Origin: Treponema bryantii
Lineage (GTDB): Bacteria > Spirochaetota > Spirochaetia > Treponematales > Treponemataceae
Direction: 5' to 3'
Length of the DNA: 64,000 nucleotides
NCBI RefSeq assembly: GCF_900111035.1
Contig: NZ_FOFU01000004.1
Location: 186,001 to 250,000, forward strand
Below are positions 54,087 to 62,476 of the stretch, piece by piece. The translations under genes and the position numbers were made by a program. Below the pieces are notes generated by a model. The model was given only the letters and a program-made list of their open reading frames with translations, searched no databases and was not told the DNA's origin. Every line of letters begins with the position of its first letter. Position 1 is the stretch's first letter.

Positions 54087-55778
54087 ATGGCCGATTTAAA
54101 AACAATATTCTCAGTTGCTGCAGTTTTCTCAGACCACATGGTTTTGCAGAGAAATAAATATACATCAATTTTTGGAGAATCTGAAAACGGAACTCTGATT
54201 AAAGCAGCTCTTTTTGATGAAAAAAATGAAGCACTTTGTATAAACAGTACAGTTGCAGAAAACGGACACTGGCTGCTTCAACTTGAACCTCAGTGTGCAC
54301 AAACTGGCTGTAGCCTTATAATTACAGCCGGCGAAAATAAAATCAAATTTAAAGATATTGCGATAGGTGAAGTCTGGCTGGCAGGCGGTCAAAGTAATAT
54401 GGAGTTTGAACTTCAGAACTGTACAGAAGGACCGGCAGAACTTGAAAGTGCTTCAGCAGGAAAGAATGTTCGCTTCTATTATACTAATAAGATTGCATGG
54501 ATGGATGAGAAGTTTTACGAAGCTGAACGCAATACAGCATGGCAGACCTGGGATAGTCCTGCAAAAGGTGCATGGTCTGCAGTCGGATACTTTTTTGCAA
54601 AAAAACTTGCTGAAGATTTAGGTTGTGTTGTCGGAGTGATTGGCTGTAACTGGGGAGGAACCTCGGCAAGTGCATGGATGCGCCGAGAATACCTTGAAGC
54701 TGACAGAGACCTGAATACTTACCTCACCGACTATGAAAATGCAGTAAGTGGAAAATCCATAGAACAGCAGTGCAAAGAATATGATGACTATGAAATAGAA
54801 AATGCAAAATGGCAGGAAGGCTTTTCAAAGCTCTGGGAAAAAGACCATGAAATTACCTGGGAAGCAGCAGAAAAAATTCTTGGCAAAAATCCATGGCCGG
54901 GTCCTGCATCATGCAAAAATCCTTACCGCCCTACCGGGCTTTATGATTGCATGCTTGCACGTATTATGCCTTATACACTGAAAGGGGTTATCTGGTATCA
55001 GGGTGAAAGTGATGACCACAAACCTCGTTCATATGCAAAACTTTTTACCTCTATGATTGAAAACTGGCGTTGTGATTTTAAGGATGCTGATTTACCGTTT
55101 GTTTTTGTACAACTGCCGGTTCACCGCTATCAGGCCGATCCAGATTTTAAGCACTGGTGTATTATCCGCGAACAGCAGGCTAAAGTTCATGCAAACATAA
55201 AAAATACCTGGATGACAGGTTGTTTTGATTTGGGCCAGTTCAGTGATATTCACCCTCGCGCAAAAAAAGTTCTTGCAGAACGAATGGAAAAGAATGCTCT
55301 GGCAAATGTTTATAATCTGATTCCATCACTTGATGCTGGAGCACCACAATTAGAAAGCTGTCATGCAATGTATGATGGAGCCGCCGGCCAGGGACGTCTT
55401 GTTCTGACTTTTGCAAATGCTCCGTTTGGTTTTGAAGTTCGGGAAGATACAGTTCGCCTTGAAGAATACAAAAAGATGGAAGCAAATCAGGGTGTGACTG
55501 TTACAGAAGAATTTACAGGCTTTGAAATTGCGGGAAGCGATGGAGTATGGTATCCGGCAAAGTTTGCCTTTGGCGGAACTGATGGTAAACAAAATACAAT
55601 TATTACTTGCAGCGAAAAAGTAACTCGACCTGTTGCTGCGCGTTACGGCTGGTTTAATTACGGGCCAGTTACAATTTATGGGAAGAACGGACTTCCACTC
55701 TGTCCTTTCCAGGCAGGAGAAATAAAAGCTGAAGGAGGCGACAGTCACGCAAAAATTCAGCAGATAATGACGGTATGA
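54087..55778 (+). CDS. Sialate O-acetylesterase-like SGNH hydrolase
   Basis: 563 residues. N-terminal FSVAAVFSDHMVLQRNKY and the SGNH blocks are family-typical: GEVWLAGGQSNMEFEL with catalytic Ser103, GVIGCNWGGTSASAWM, GVIWYQGESDDHKP, and the Asp/His pair in FSDIHPRAKK. A C-terminal beta domain follows. Likely removes acetyl groups from sialic acids or from xylan- or pectin-type sugars. No signal peptide is evident, unlike many homologues, so the substrate may be imported. AGAGG before the ATG. Overlaps the next gene by four bases (ATGA). Confidence 0.9.
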   Translation: MADLKTIFSVAAVFSDHMVLQRNKYTSIFGESENGTLIKAALFDEKNEALCINSTVAENGHWLLQLEPQCAQTGCSLIITAGENKIKFKDIAIGEVWLAGGQSNMEFELQNCTEGPAELESASAGKNVRFYYTNKIAWMDEKFYEAERNTAWQTWDSPAKGAWSAVGYFFAKKLAEDLGCVVGVIGCNWGGTSASAWMRREYLEADRDLNTYLTDYENAVSGKSIEQQCKEYDDYEIENAKWQEGFSKLWEKDHEITWEAAEKILGKNPWPGPASCKNPYRPTGLYDCMLARIMPYTLKGVIWYQGESDDHKPRSYAKLFTSMIENWRCDFKDADLPFVFVQLPVHRYQADPDFKHWCIIREQQAKVHANIKNTWMTGCFDLGQFSDIHPRAKKVLAERMEKNALANVYNLIPSLDAGAPQLESCHAMYDGAAGQGRLVLTFANAPFGFEVREDTVRLEEYKKMEANQGVTVTEEFTGFEIAGSDGVWYPAKFAFGGTDGKQNTIITCSEKVTRPVAARYGWFNYGPVTIYGKNGLPLCPFQAGEIKAEGGDSHAKIQQIMTV

Positions 55779-56389
55779 GAAAAGCAAAAAACAACGTCAT
55801 GCAGCACTTGTTTCAGCATCTATCAAACAGATCCCGAAATAAATTCGGGATGACAGTATTTGTTTTATTTTTTATTTTCTCTTCGCTTTTTCCACAGCCC
55901 GTGCCCGGCTCATACTACGACTTTGTCGACGCCACAAAAGACATGCCGGCTGGCCACGACAAAACCTCTCTCATAATTTACCGTCCAGACAATGTTGGAG
56001 TTCTAAACGACATCCGCTGTTTTCTGCGACTTCAGGATGAAGAGGGGAACGACGTAACCTACACCGCATGCACCGCCACTTACGAATGGATGAGCACACC
56101 CGACATCATCAGAAACTACAAAAAAACTTACTTCCTTAGTGGCGGTATGGCAATGCACCTCAAACTAAAAAAGGGCCGTTACAAAATCTCCCTCTACACA
56201 CCTAAAGACCAGCAGAATAATTTTACCTACGCCGAAGCAGGCGCAAAACCATTCCAGTGGGAATCCAATATTTTTGAATATGACACAGAAAATCCAACCA
56301 AGGTGATTTTTGTCACCCCTACCCGTAACGACAATGGCTTTTATAATGGCGGCTGGATTATAGATTACAAAGACGGCAGAAAGCCGTGA
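55775..56389 (+). CDS. Exported protein of unknown function
   Basis: 204 residues; family not recognised. The N terminus is unusual: about 25 polar residues (partly encoded by a palindromic repeat) precede the hydrophobic core FVLFFIFSSLFPQPVPG of a signal peptide. The mature part is beta-rich with many aromatic residues (YYDFVDATKDMPAGHDKTSL, KKGRYKISLYTPKDQQNNF), suggesting a carbohydrate-binding-like or extracellular beta-sandwich fold. Coupled to the esterase gene, so it may act on the same carbohydrate. A later start after the repeat (ATG at 55850, FGMTVF) would give a more normal signal peptide. Confidence 0.7.
   Translation: MRKAKNNVMQHLFQHLSNRSRNKFGMTVFVLFFIFSSLFPQPVPGSYYDFVDATKDMPAGHDKTSLIIYRPDNVGVLNDIRCFLRLQDEEGNDVTYTACTATYEWMSTPDIIRNYKKTYFLSGGMAMHLKLKKGRYKISLYTPKDQQNNFTYAEAGAKPFQWESNIFEYDTENPTKVIFVTPTRNDNGFYNGGWIIDYKDGRKP
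55831..55854. repeat. GTCAT-type palindrome inside the signal-peptide region
   Basis: ATCCCGAA-TAAA-TTCGGGAT followed by GAC, an 8-bp perfect inverted repeat ending in ATGAC, the complement of GTCAT. It encodes SRNKFGM in the preceding gene's N terminus, and a plausible alternative start ATG lies within its right arm. Confidence 0.65.
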
Positions 56390-56620
56390 TTATTCACAGG
56401 TATATCCCGGCTCTTTGAACAAATATTTTTTGTCGTTTTTGATTTCTTTATCCCAGACTTCTTCTTTCCAGGAATCTTCGGGGATATCTTTAATTGCAAC
56501 AGAAACACTTGTAAGCTTACAGCCTAAAGTTTCTGCAATTATTTCTGAGATTTTTTCAGCACAAAGTTTTTTTTGCTCTTCTGTTCTTCCGGGGAAACAT
56601 TTTATTGTTACATGTGGCAT
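56390..56620 (-). CDS. 4-oxalocrotonate tautomerase-like protein
   Basis: 76 residues. Pro directly after Met (MPHVTIKCF), the catalytic N-terminal Pro of the tautomerase superfamily; GRTEEQKKLCAEKISEIIAETL is the typical first helix, and VSVAIKDIPEDSW the following strand and turn. GGAGA before the ATG. Substrate unknown. Confidence 0.85.
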   Translation of the reverse strand: MPHVTIKCFPGRTEEQKKLCAEKISEIIAETLGCKLTSVSVAIKDIPEDSWKEEVWDKEIKNDKKYLFKEPGYTCE

Positions 56621-56640
56621 TATCTATCTCCAATATTTTT

Positions 56641-57036
56641 CTATACCCTTCTTGTCATAGCGCGTTCAGTGTCTCTTTTGAAACCGAAATGTTCGTATAA
56701 GCCGTGGGCATCTTTCGTAACCAGAATTCCTAACAATGATGAAAAACGATTATCTGAAACAATAGTTGAAATCAGTTTTTTTCCAATTCCATTGCCACGG
56801 TATTTTTCATCTATAATGACATCTGCTAAATAAAAAGTTGTAGCAAAGTCTGTGATAACTCGTGCCATTCCAATCAGAGAATCTTCGCTATATACTCCAA
56901 AGACAATTGAATTCTCAATTGATTTTCGAATAACTTCAGGGTCTCGTTTTTCTGCCCAATAGGTTGTATGTAAAAGCTCAATGGCTTTTTCAACAGGGAA
57001 TTTTGTTTTGTCATCACTTATAATTATACCGCTCAT
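56641..57036 (-). CDS. GNAT-family N-acetyltransferase (small)
   Basis: 131 residues from the ATG at 57036, which has GAAGG upstream. Acetyl-CoA motif DEKYRGNGIGKKLIST (R-G-N-G-I-G), then HGLYEHFGFKRD. Similar to small YitI/AttT-like acetyltransferases. Substrate unknown. Confidence 0.88.
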   Translation of the reverse strand: MSGIIISDDKTKFPVEKAIELLHTTYWAEKRDPEVIRKSIENSIVFGVYSEDSLIGMARVITDFATTFYLADVIIDEKYRGNGIGKKLISTIVSDNRFSSLLGILVTKDAHGLYEHFGFKRDTERAMTRRV

Positions 57037-57061
57037 TTTCAATCCTTCTTATTCTGTATGA

Positions 57062-57583
57062 TTATAACCTCATTTCCATTTCGGTACATGGCCAATCGGT
57101 GTTTAGAATATTTATTGTTTTTTTGCTTATTGGAATAAAACCGATAGATTCATAACAGTGCCGGGCGTTGGGATTGTTTTCAAAAACTCCTAGAGTTATT
57201 TTTGTTGCATTCAATTCTTTTTTAGCATAACCAATTGCGAGTTCGAGCATTGCTTTACCATAGCCTTTTCCGCGTATTTCAGGCGAAACGATTACGAAAC
57301 CAAAGCGAACAACGGATTTATTATTTATATCAGGTATCCGGATAAACAGATGGCCTATAGTATTTCCATTTTCTTCAATAGCTGTGAGAGGAAAAAACTC
57401 TAACCCAATTTTACGTGTGGCATAACTTTCGTTCAGTTCGTTTCCGGACAGAGGAAATTTTCCGATTCTGTCGGCCGACCACTGAAACAAAGTTTTTTCA
57501 TCTTTTATCCAACTGCAGATGATTTGGGAATCCTCAGTTTTGTAATTGCGTAATTTCATTTTTCTTTTTTTAATTTGAAACAT
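57062..57583 (-). CDS. GNAT-family N-acetyltransferase (RimJ/RimL-like)
   Basis: 173 residues. Motif A SPEIRGKGYGKAMLELAIGYA and motif B GVFENNPNARHCYESIGF are complete. The N terminus could also be the internal Met at 57559; neither has a ribosome-binding site. Substrate unknown. Confidence 0.88.
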   Translation of the reverse strand: MFQIKKRKMKLRNYKTEDSQIICSWIKDEKTLFQWSADRIGKFPLSGNELNESYATRKIGLEFFPLTAIEENGNTIGHLFIRIPDINNKSVVRFGFVIVSPEIRGKGYGKAMLELAIGYAKKELNATKITLGVFENNPNARHCYESIGFIPISKKTINILNTDWPCTEMEMRL

Positions 57584-57631
57584 AACAATCGGCTGAACCG
57601 ATCTTTATCCATTTTTTACTCCAGATCCCGA

Positions 57632-57668
57632 ATGTACACGATGATTATTCTTAAAACATCGTGTACAT
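57632..57668. promoter_or_regulatory. 12-bp perfect inverted repeat upstream of the GNAT gene
   Basis: ATGTACACGATG (57632-57643) and CATCGTGTACAT (57657-57668), separated by 13 bp. Long perfect arms with an AT-rich centre look like a dimeric-repressor operator for the minus-strand acetyltransferase genes; no T tract, so not a terminator. Confidence 0.5.
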
Positions 57669-57730
57669 AATTAGTCGAGTATGGATATTATAACACTGAA
57701 TAATTGATTTTTGAAGATTTTCGATTTGTA

Positions 57731-57765
57731 AGCCTGCAAAAATCGTATTTTTGGATTTTTGCAGG
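57731..57765. terminator. Hairpin after the ABC exporter pair
   Basis: GCCTGCAAAAATC, nine-base loop, GATTTTTGCAGGC: a perfect 13-bp stem 26 bp beyond the stop of the second exporter gene. No strong T tract follows on either strand, so termination efficiency is uncertain. Confidence 0.45.
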
Positions 57766-57790
57766 CCAATTCGTCATTTTTTATAAAAAA

Positions 57791-59554
57791 CTACGCAAAC
57801 TGTGCCTGACGGAGGGCGTAATAAGCACCACGCTTTTCCATAAGCTCGGCCGGGCTGCCGCTCTCGACAATGCCGCCTTTATCAATTACAAAAATGCGGT
57901 CGGCATTCTGAATTGTTGAAAGACGGTGTGCGATTACGAAGCTTGTTCGTCCCTTAAGCATGCTCGCAATTCCTTTCTGAACAAGAAGCTCTGTCTTAGT
58001 ATCAATACTAGAGGTTGCCTCATCCAGAATCAGGATTCTCGGGTTGCTGAGCATTGTGCGGGCAAACGCAACAAGCTGACGCTGGCCGTTTGAAAGTTCA
58101 CCGCCGCGTGCTGTCAGTTTTGTATCATAGCCGTCCGGCAGAGTTTTGATAAAGTCATCTGCATGAACGGCACGGCTTGCTTCGAGCATTTCTTCTTCCG
58201 TTGCATCCAGCTTTCCATACATTATGTTTTCACGGATTGTACCGCTGAAAATATAATTGTCCTGCGTCATAATTCCCATCTGAGTACGCAGACTCGAAAG
58301 CTCTACATCACGAATATCATTTCCGTCTATCAGGATCTTGCCGTCTTTAATATCATAAAAACGACTAACCAGATTAACAACCGTAGATTTACCGGCACCC
58401 GTAGGTCCTACAAGAGCAATTGTTTCGCCCTGAGTCACAGAGAAGTCTACATTCTTAAGAACATCTACATCATCAGTATAACCGAAGGTAACGTTCTTAA
58501 ACTCAACGCTTCCCTTGATTGCAGGCATTGCTCCGGCCCCAGCCTTACTGGTAACTACCGGCTGTTTGTCAATAATTTCAAAGATACGCTCGGCACCACT
58601 GGCCGCATTTACAAACTGGTTGTAAAAATTACTGAGGTTCAGAATCGGCTGCCAGAACATTCCGACATAACTTCCAAAGGCAATGTAAGTTCCGATGGAA
58701 ACACCTTCGATTCCGAGCAGTTTAATACCAACCATATAAAGTGCCATGGTTCCGACACTCCAGCACAAATCAATCCATGAACCAAAACCGTCGCACCAGC
58801 GGACGGCTCGCAGAAACTCTTTGCGGTCATCCCAAACTAACGACTGGAAGGTTTTATCAGTCTCCTGCTCTGCACGGAAGCTCTGAATAATTTTGATTCC
58901 AGAAAGGTCTTCGTTGATAAACGCATTCATGTTCGAAGACTTCTGACGCTTTGCCTTCCAGTGCTTTTCTGCCATTATCGAAATCAGGAAAACTCCACCG
59001 ATAAGAAAAGGCAGACTGCAAAGGGCTGCAAGCGCAAGCTTCCAGTTTTTTACAAACATAATCACCATAACCGCAATGACCGTAACAAGGTTCGGAATCA
59101 AAGTGGTAACGGCATTTTCGATAATGTCCTTGAGCGAGTTCGAGTCACCGATAATTCTCGCAAGAATTTTTCCGGACGGACGCGAATCAAAAAACGCAAG
59201 GTCCAGTCCCTGAATGTGGTCGTACAATTCCTGACGCAGTTCCTGAATAACCTTGTTACTTGTCTTTGCCATCAAAAGCATACGAAGCTTGATTGCAAGA
59301 ACGGCAAGGATGTTGATTGTTGCACCCAGCAGTACGATGCGGATAAGACCTGGAACATCGCCCGGAAGAATATAGCGGTCGATGGCGCGTTCGTTCAAAA
59401 GCGGATTCACGAGGTCTACCGCAGTACCGAATGCCATCAGTGCAAATACGCCCGCAATTCGTTTCTTATATTTAAGCAGGTAACGGAAAAGTCGTGGCAT
59501 CGTTTCGAAGTTCGATTTCTGCACCTGCTGTTCATCTATTTTATAACTGTTCAT
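57791..59554 (-). CDS. ABC exporter half-transporter, catalytic-site partner
   Basis: 587 residues: six membrane helices (about 25-310) and a nucleotide-binding domain with Walker A GPTGAGKST, Q-loop, signature LSNGQRQL (degenerate second position), Walker B ILILDEATSSIDT with the catalytic Glu, and AHRLST. With the preceding gene it should form a heterodimeric type IV exporter of the TM287/288 or BmrCD kind. GGAGA before the ATG. Confidence 0.92.
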   Translation of the reverse strand: MNSYKIDEQQVQKSNFETMPRLFRYLLKYKKRIAGVFALMAFGTAVDLVNPLLNERAIDRYILPGDVPGLIRIVLLGATINILAVLAIKLRMLLMAKTSNKVIQELRQELYDHIQGLDLAFFDSRPSGKILARIIGDSNSLKDIIENAVTTLIPNLVTVIAVMVIMFVKNWKLALAALCSLPFLIGGVFLISIMAEKHWKAKRQKSSNMNAFINEDLSGIKIIQSFRAEQETDKTFQSLVWDDRKEFLRAVRWCDGFGSWIDLCWSVGTMALYMVGIKLLGIEGVSIGTYIAFGSYVGMFWQPILNLSNFYNQFVNAASGAERIFEIIDKQPVVTSKAGAGAMPAIKGSVEFKNVTFGYTDDVDVLKNVDFSVTQGETIALVGPTGAGKSTVVNLVSRFYDIKDGKILIDGNDIRDVELSSLRTQMGIMTQDNYIFSGTIRENIMYGKLDATEEEMLEASRAVHADDFIKTLPDGYDTKLTARGGELSNGQRQLVAFARTMLSNPRILILDEATSSIDTKTELLVQKGIASMLKGRTSFVIAHRLSTIQNADRIFVIDKGGIVESGSPAELMEKRGAYYALRQAQFA

Positions 59555-59579
59555 AAAAATCTCCGTTTCTTTGAGGTGC

Positions 59580-59712
59580 TAGGTTTTAGGTGTCAGGTTC
59601 TAGGGAAGCCGGGCGTTACGGGGCGGCGTTTGAGCCCCGTAGAGGGGGTAGCGTAAGACCGCAACGCGGGCTGGAGCGAGGGGGAGACTTCCCCCTACTC
59701 CCCTAAAACCTA
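59580..59712. repeat. GC-rich repeat element, copy A (between the two ABC genes)
   Basis: A 133-bp block with 11-bp perfect terminal inverted repeats TAGGTTTTAGG (59580-59590) and CCTAAAACCTA (59702-59712). Its 55-bp core (59641-59695, AGAGGGGGTAGCG...CTTCCCCC) matches copy B at 63635-63689. The core holds CCGC-AAC-GCGG and GGGGGA/TCCCCC hairpins. It is much richer in G+C than the surrounding DNA and fills the gap between the operon's two genes. Confidence 0.8.
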
Positions 59713-59716
59713 TAAC

Positions 59717-61492
59717 CTAATATTGAGAGTCATATGTTTCCTTATATAACCCACCAAGTTTTAAAAGTTCTTCGTGAGTACCAGACTCCACAACCTTACC
59801 CTTATCAAGCACAATAATCTTATCAGCCTTACGAACCGCACTGATTCTGTGCGCGATAATGATTTTTGTCATACCGGAAAGTTCGGCAAGAACCTGCTGA
59901 ATCTCCTGTTCAGTCTCTGTATCGAGTGCCGAAGTTGAATCGTCCAGTACGAGTACCGGTGTCTTACGGGCAAGGGCACGTGCAATTGTGATTCGCTGCT
60001 TCTGTCCACCACTGAGGCCGACACCACGTTCACCAATTACTGTGTTTTCTTTTTCTTCCATGCGGTCTACAAACTCTGCAGAATGCGACTTCTCCAGAGC
60101 AGAACGAACTTCCGGAACAGTGATTGTCTCACGCGCTCCAAGGCGGATGTTTCCGTCGATTGTGTCTGAGAACAGGAATATATCCTGCATTACACAAGAG
60201 ATTGCTCGGCGCAGCGTTGGCAGCGGTAGCTCCCGGATATCAATTCCATCAAGCTTAATGCTTCCGTCAGTTACGTCATACATACGCTTCAAAAGGTTGA
60301 TGAGCGTTGTTTTACCCGAACCTGTTGCACCCATAATGCCGAGAGTTTGACCCGCTTTGATGCTGAATGAAACGTCGTCGAGAATTTTCTTTTCCCCACT
60401 CGCATAGGTTACATGATCAAAACTGATATCACCGCTGATGTCAAACTGCGAGAACATTGCGTTTGCAAGGTCGGCATCGGCGCCCTCGGTGTTCTTTGCA
60501 AGTTCGCTGTTTTCCGTAATGTCCGGCATTTCTGCGTAAATCTTGTTCAGACGCTTAACACTTGCCTTTGCACTTGAAAAACCGTTTGTGAGCCATCCGA
60601 GCATTTCCATTGGCCAGATCATTCCGCCTACATACTGAAGGAATGCCATCAGCTCACCAACAGACATCTTCTGGCCGCCCTGCAGCGGATTACCCTTCAT
60701 AACGATAAGTCCGCCAAGGAAGAGTGACACAACAGTTAGCACTCTGGTAATAGTCTGAATCATCGGATTGTACTTTACGAAAACCCGGCTCAAATCAATA
60801 TTCAATTCATAAAACTTCTGATTGTGCTTGTGGAACTTTGCAATCTCAAAGCCCTCACGCGCAAAAGCTTTTACAGTTCGCACACCGGCAAGATTTTCTG
60901 CCGCAGTATTGTTCATCTCTGAACCTTCCTGCATAACCGCGCCGTAAAGTTCATCCAGCTGCTTCTCCATCAGAATTGCAATCACAGCAGAACCAATCAT
61001 TCCGATAATCGGAATCAAAGCGAGCTGCCAGTTAATGCGAATCATAAAGAACAGAGTTAATACCGTGCGGATAAAAACCTCTGCCATCAGAATTCCCATA
61101 AAGGCTGCAATATCCCAGATGCGGTCAACGTCGTCCTTTACGCGGCTCATCAGTTCACCACTGTTTATGCCGTCGAAAAAGTTTGCTGACAAGCTCTGGA
61201 TTTTGCGGAACAGATTTATACGAACTTCACAGGCAATCTTACTACCGGCATAGTCACACAAAAATTCCTTGGTATACTGAAAAATACAGCGCCCTACACC
61301 AATTCCAAGAATCCCTAAAAGAAGGAAGTTCAATACTTCCATCTTCTTTGCAATCAGAACATCATCAACAATATGCTGGACAATAAGAGGGGCAGCCTGA
61401 TCCAGCAGCGTACTTGCACACATAGCAATGAGCGCAATCAGATATAAAAAACTATAACGTTTAAAATAGTGAAATAAGTTCAACTTGTTCAT
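59717..61492 (-). CDS. ABC exporter half-transporter, degenerate-site partner
   Basis: 591 residues from the ATG at 61492. Six membrane helices (about 20-310), Walker A GATGSGKTT, signature LSGGQKQR, Walker B VLVLDDSTSALD in which the catalytic Glu is Asp, and AHRISA. An Asp here is the hallmark of the non-canonical half in heterodimeric exporters; it pairs with the following gene. There is no ribosome-binding site; a TAAAAT lies ten bases before the ATG, and a promoter plus 22-codon ORF lie further upstream. Confidence 0.9.
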   Translation of the reverse strand: MNKLNLFHYFKRYSFLYLIALIAMCASTLLDQAAPLIVQHIVDDVLIAKKMEVLNFLLLGILGIGVGRCIFQYTKEFLCDYAGSKIACEVRINLFRKIQSLSANFFDGINSGELMSRVKDDVDRIWDIAAFMGILMAEVFIRTVLTLFFMIRINWQLALIPIIGMIGSAVIAILMEKQLDELYGAVMQEGSEMNNTAAENLAGVRTVKAFAREGFEIAKFHKHNQKFYELNIDLSRVFVKYNPMIQTITRVLTVVSLFLGGLIVMKGNPLQGGQKMSVGELMAFLQYVGGMIWPMEMLGWLTNGFSSAKASVKRLNKIYAEMPDITENSELAKNTEGADADLANAMFSQFDISGDISFDHVTYASGEKKILDDVSFSIKAGQTLGIMGATGSGKTTLINLLKRMYDVTDGSIKLDGIDIRELPLPTLRRAISCVMQDIFLFSDTIDGNIRLGARETITVPEVRSALEKSHSAEFVDRMEEKENTVIGERGVGLSGGQKQRITIARALARKTPVLVLDDSTSALDTETEQEIQQVLAELSGMTKIIIAHRISAVRKADKIIVLDKGKVVESGTHEELLKLGGLYKETYDSQY

Positions 61493-61600
61493 AAGTAACA
61501 AAATTTTAGCAGAAACGATTCGGCAACGTACCGAAGACAATAATACACACGTCGAGGACCGTGCGGTCGATTTAGCGAGGATTTGATTTATAAGTGGAAA

Positions 61601-61669
61601 CTAATTCTTCTTTGCTGGCGGGAGAATCAGTCCACACTTAAAATCAAAACTTACAACACTGTTATTCAT
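61601..61669 (-). CDS. 22-residue leader peptide upstream of the ABC exporter pair
   Basis: A short ORF with a full AAGGAGG (61678-61684) eight bases before its ATG and a TTGACA-type promoter upstream. The peptide begins MNNSVVSFDF and ends LPPAKKN, with one Cys in the middle and a Pro-Pro pair near the end. It finishes 108 bp before the exporter start. The best ribosome-binding site in the neighbourhood belongs to this ORF rather than to the exporter gene. A regulatory leader peptide (as bmrB is for bmrCD in Bacillus) is the favoured reading; an exported signal peptide is the alternative. Confidence 0.6.
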   Translation of the reverse strand: MNNSVVSFDFKCGLILPPAKKN

Positions 61670-61735
61670 GGGAGTGACCTCCTTAAAAAAGAATTTCAAA
61701 AGCGTACGAGGATATAAACGCTTATTGATATTTTC

Positions 61736-61764
61736 AATCTAGTGAGAATAAAAATTTTTGTCAA
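61736..61764 (-). promoter_or_regulatory. Promoter of the leader ORF/ABC exporter operon
   Basis: Minus strand TTGACA (61759-61764), 17 bp, TAGATT (61736-61741). The leader of about 60 bases contains a small hairpin AAGCGT/ACGCTT (61700-61723) before the leader ORF's ribosome-binding site. Confidence 0.6.
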
Positions 61765-61980
61765 GGGAAGTAATAGATTTTTTGAAATACTACATCAAAA
61801 AAATTGAATAACAAAATTTTAAAAGTATACTACACTTTAAAAATATTCGTTTTTCATATAATATACATTTATATTGATTGAAAAAATGTTAGGTTGACGG
61901 CTCATTATGCCTCTTACTATCAGTTTGAAAAATCTTCCAGCATTTTTTCAGAAATAAAAAATCATTGGAGGATTAAAAAA

Positions 61981-62415
61981 ATGATTGTAAAAGGTGTTTT
62001 AAATGGAATGTCAGATGGACATGGTTTACCAGGATATACTGAAAGAGCGTATATTAAAGTAAATGAAAAGCGATATAAGCGAATTGCAGCTAATAGCGTA
62101 GTTGATAATATTTTAATTGAAAATATAGGAAATGAAGTTGAAGTTTCATTATCACATTCTTTATTAGGTGGAAATTTAGTATGTGCCATAAAAGAAGCAA
62201 ATGGAGAAGTTTCTAAAGCAAGTATTGTACTTATGGTTTTATTAAACCTCATACGCTTTACGTTATATTTTTTATTAAAGGTGTTTTTAGAATTTTGTAC
62301 AATGTTATTTTCTTCATATTCAGATATTAATTTCGATATAGTCCTATTAATTATTTATATTTTCCCATTAATATCCTTGATTAAAGAAATTAAAGCTCGA
62401 CATGCGCTAAAATAA
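61981..62415 (+). CDS. Small membrane protein of unknown function
   Basis: 144 residues from the ATG preceded by GGAGG; an upstream in-frame TTG at 61894 is possible but unlikely. The N-terminal half is soluble (GVLNGMSDGHGLPGYTERAY, then beta-strand-like segments); two hydrophobic segments follow at about 78-105 and 118-135, with a basic end. AT-rich. Family not recognised. A TATAAT at 61857-61862 may be its -10, giving a leader of about 110 bases. Confidence 0.65.
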   Translation: MIVKGVLNGMSDGHGLPGYTERAYIKVNEKRYKRIAANSVVDNILIENIGNEVEVSLSHSLLGGNLVCAIKEANGEVSKASIVLMVLLNLIRFTLYFLLKVFLEFCTMLFSSYSDINFDIVLLIIYIFPLISLIKEIKARHALK

Positions 62416-62425
62416 GAAACCTTAC

Positions 62426-62452
62426 AAAGGCGGGGTAAAGCCCGCCTTTTTT
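62426..62452 (+). terminator. Terminator of the small membrane protein gene
   Basis: AAGGCGGG, six-base loop, CCCGCCTT and a T tract. Confidence 0.88.
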
Positions 62453-62476
62453 ATTGATAAATTGATTCTCTGGAGT

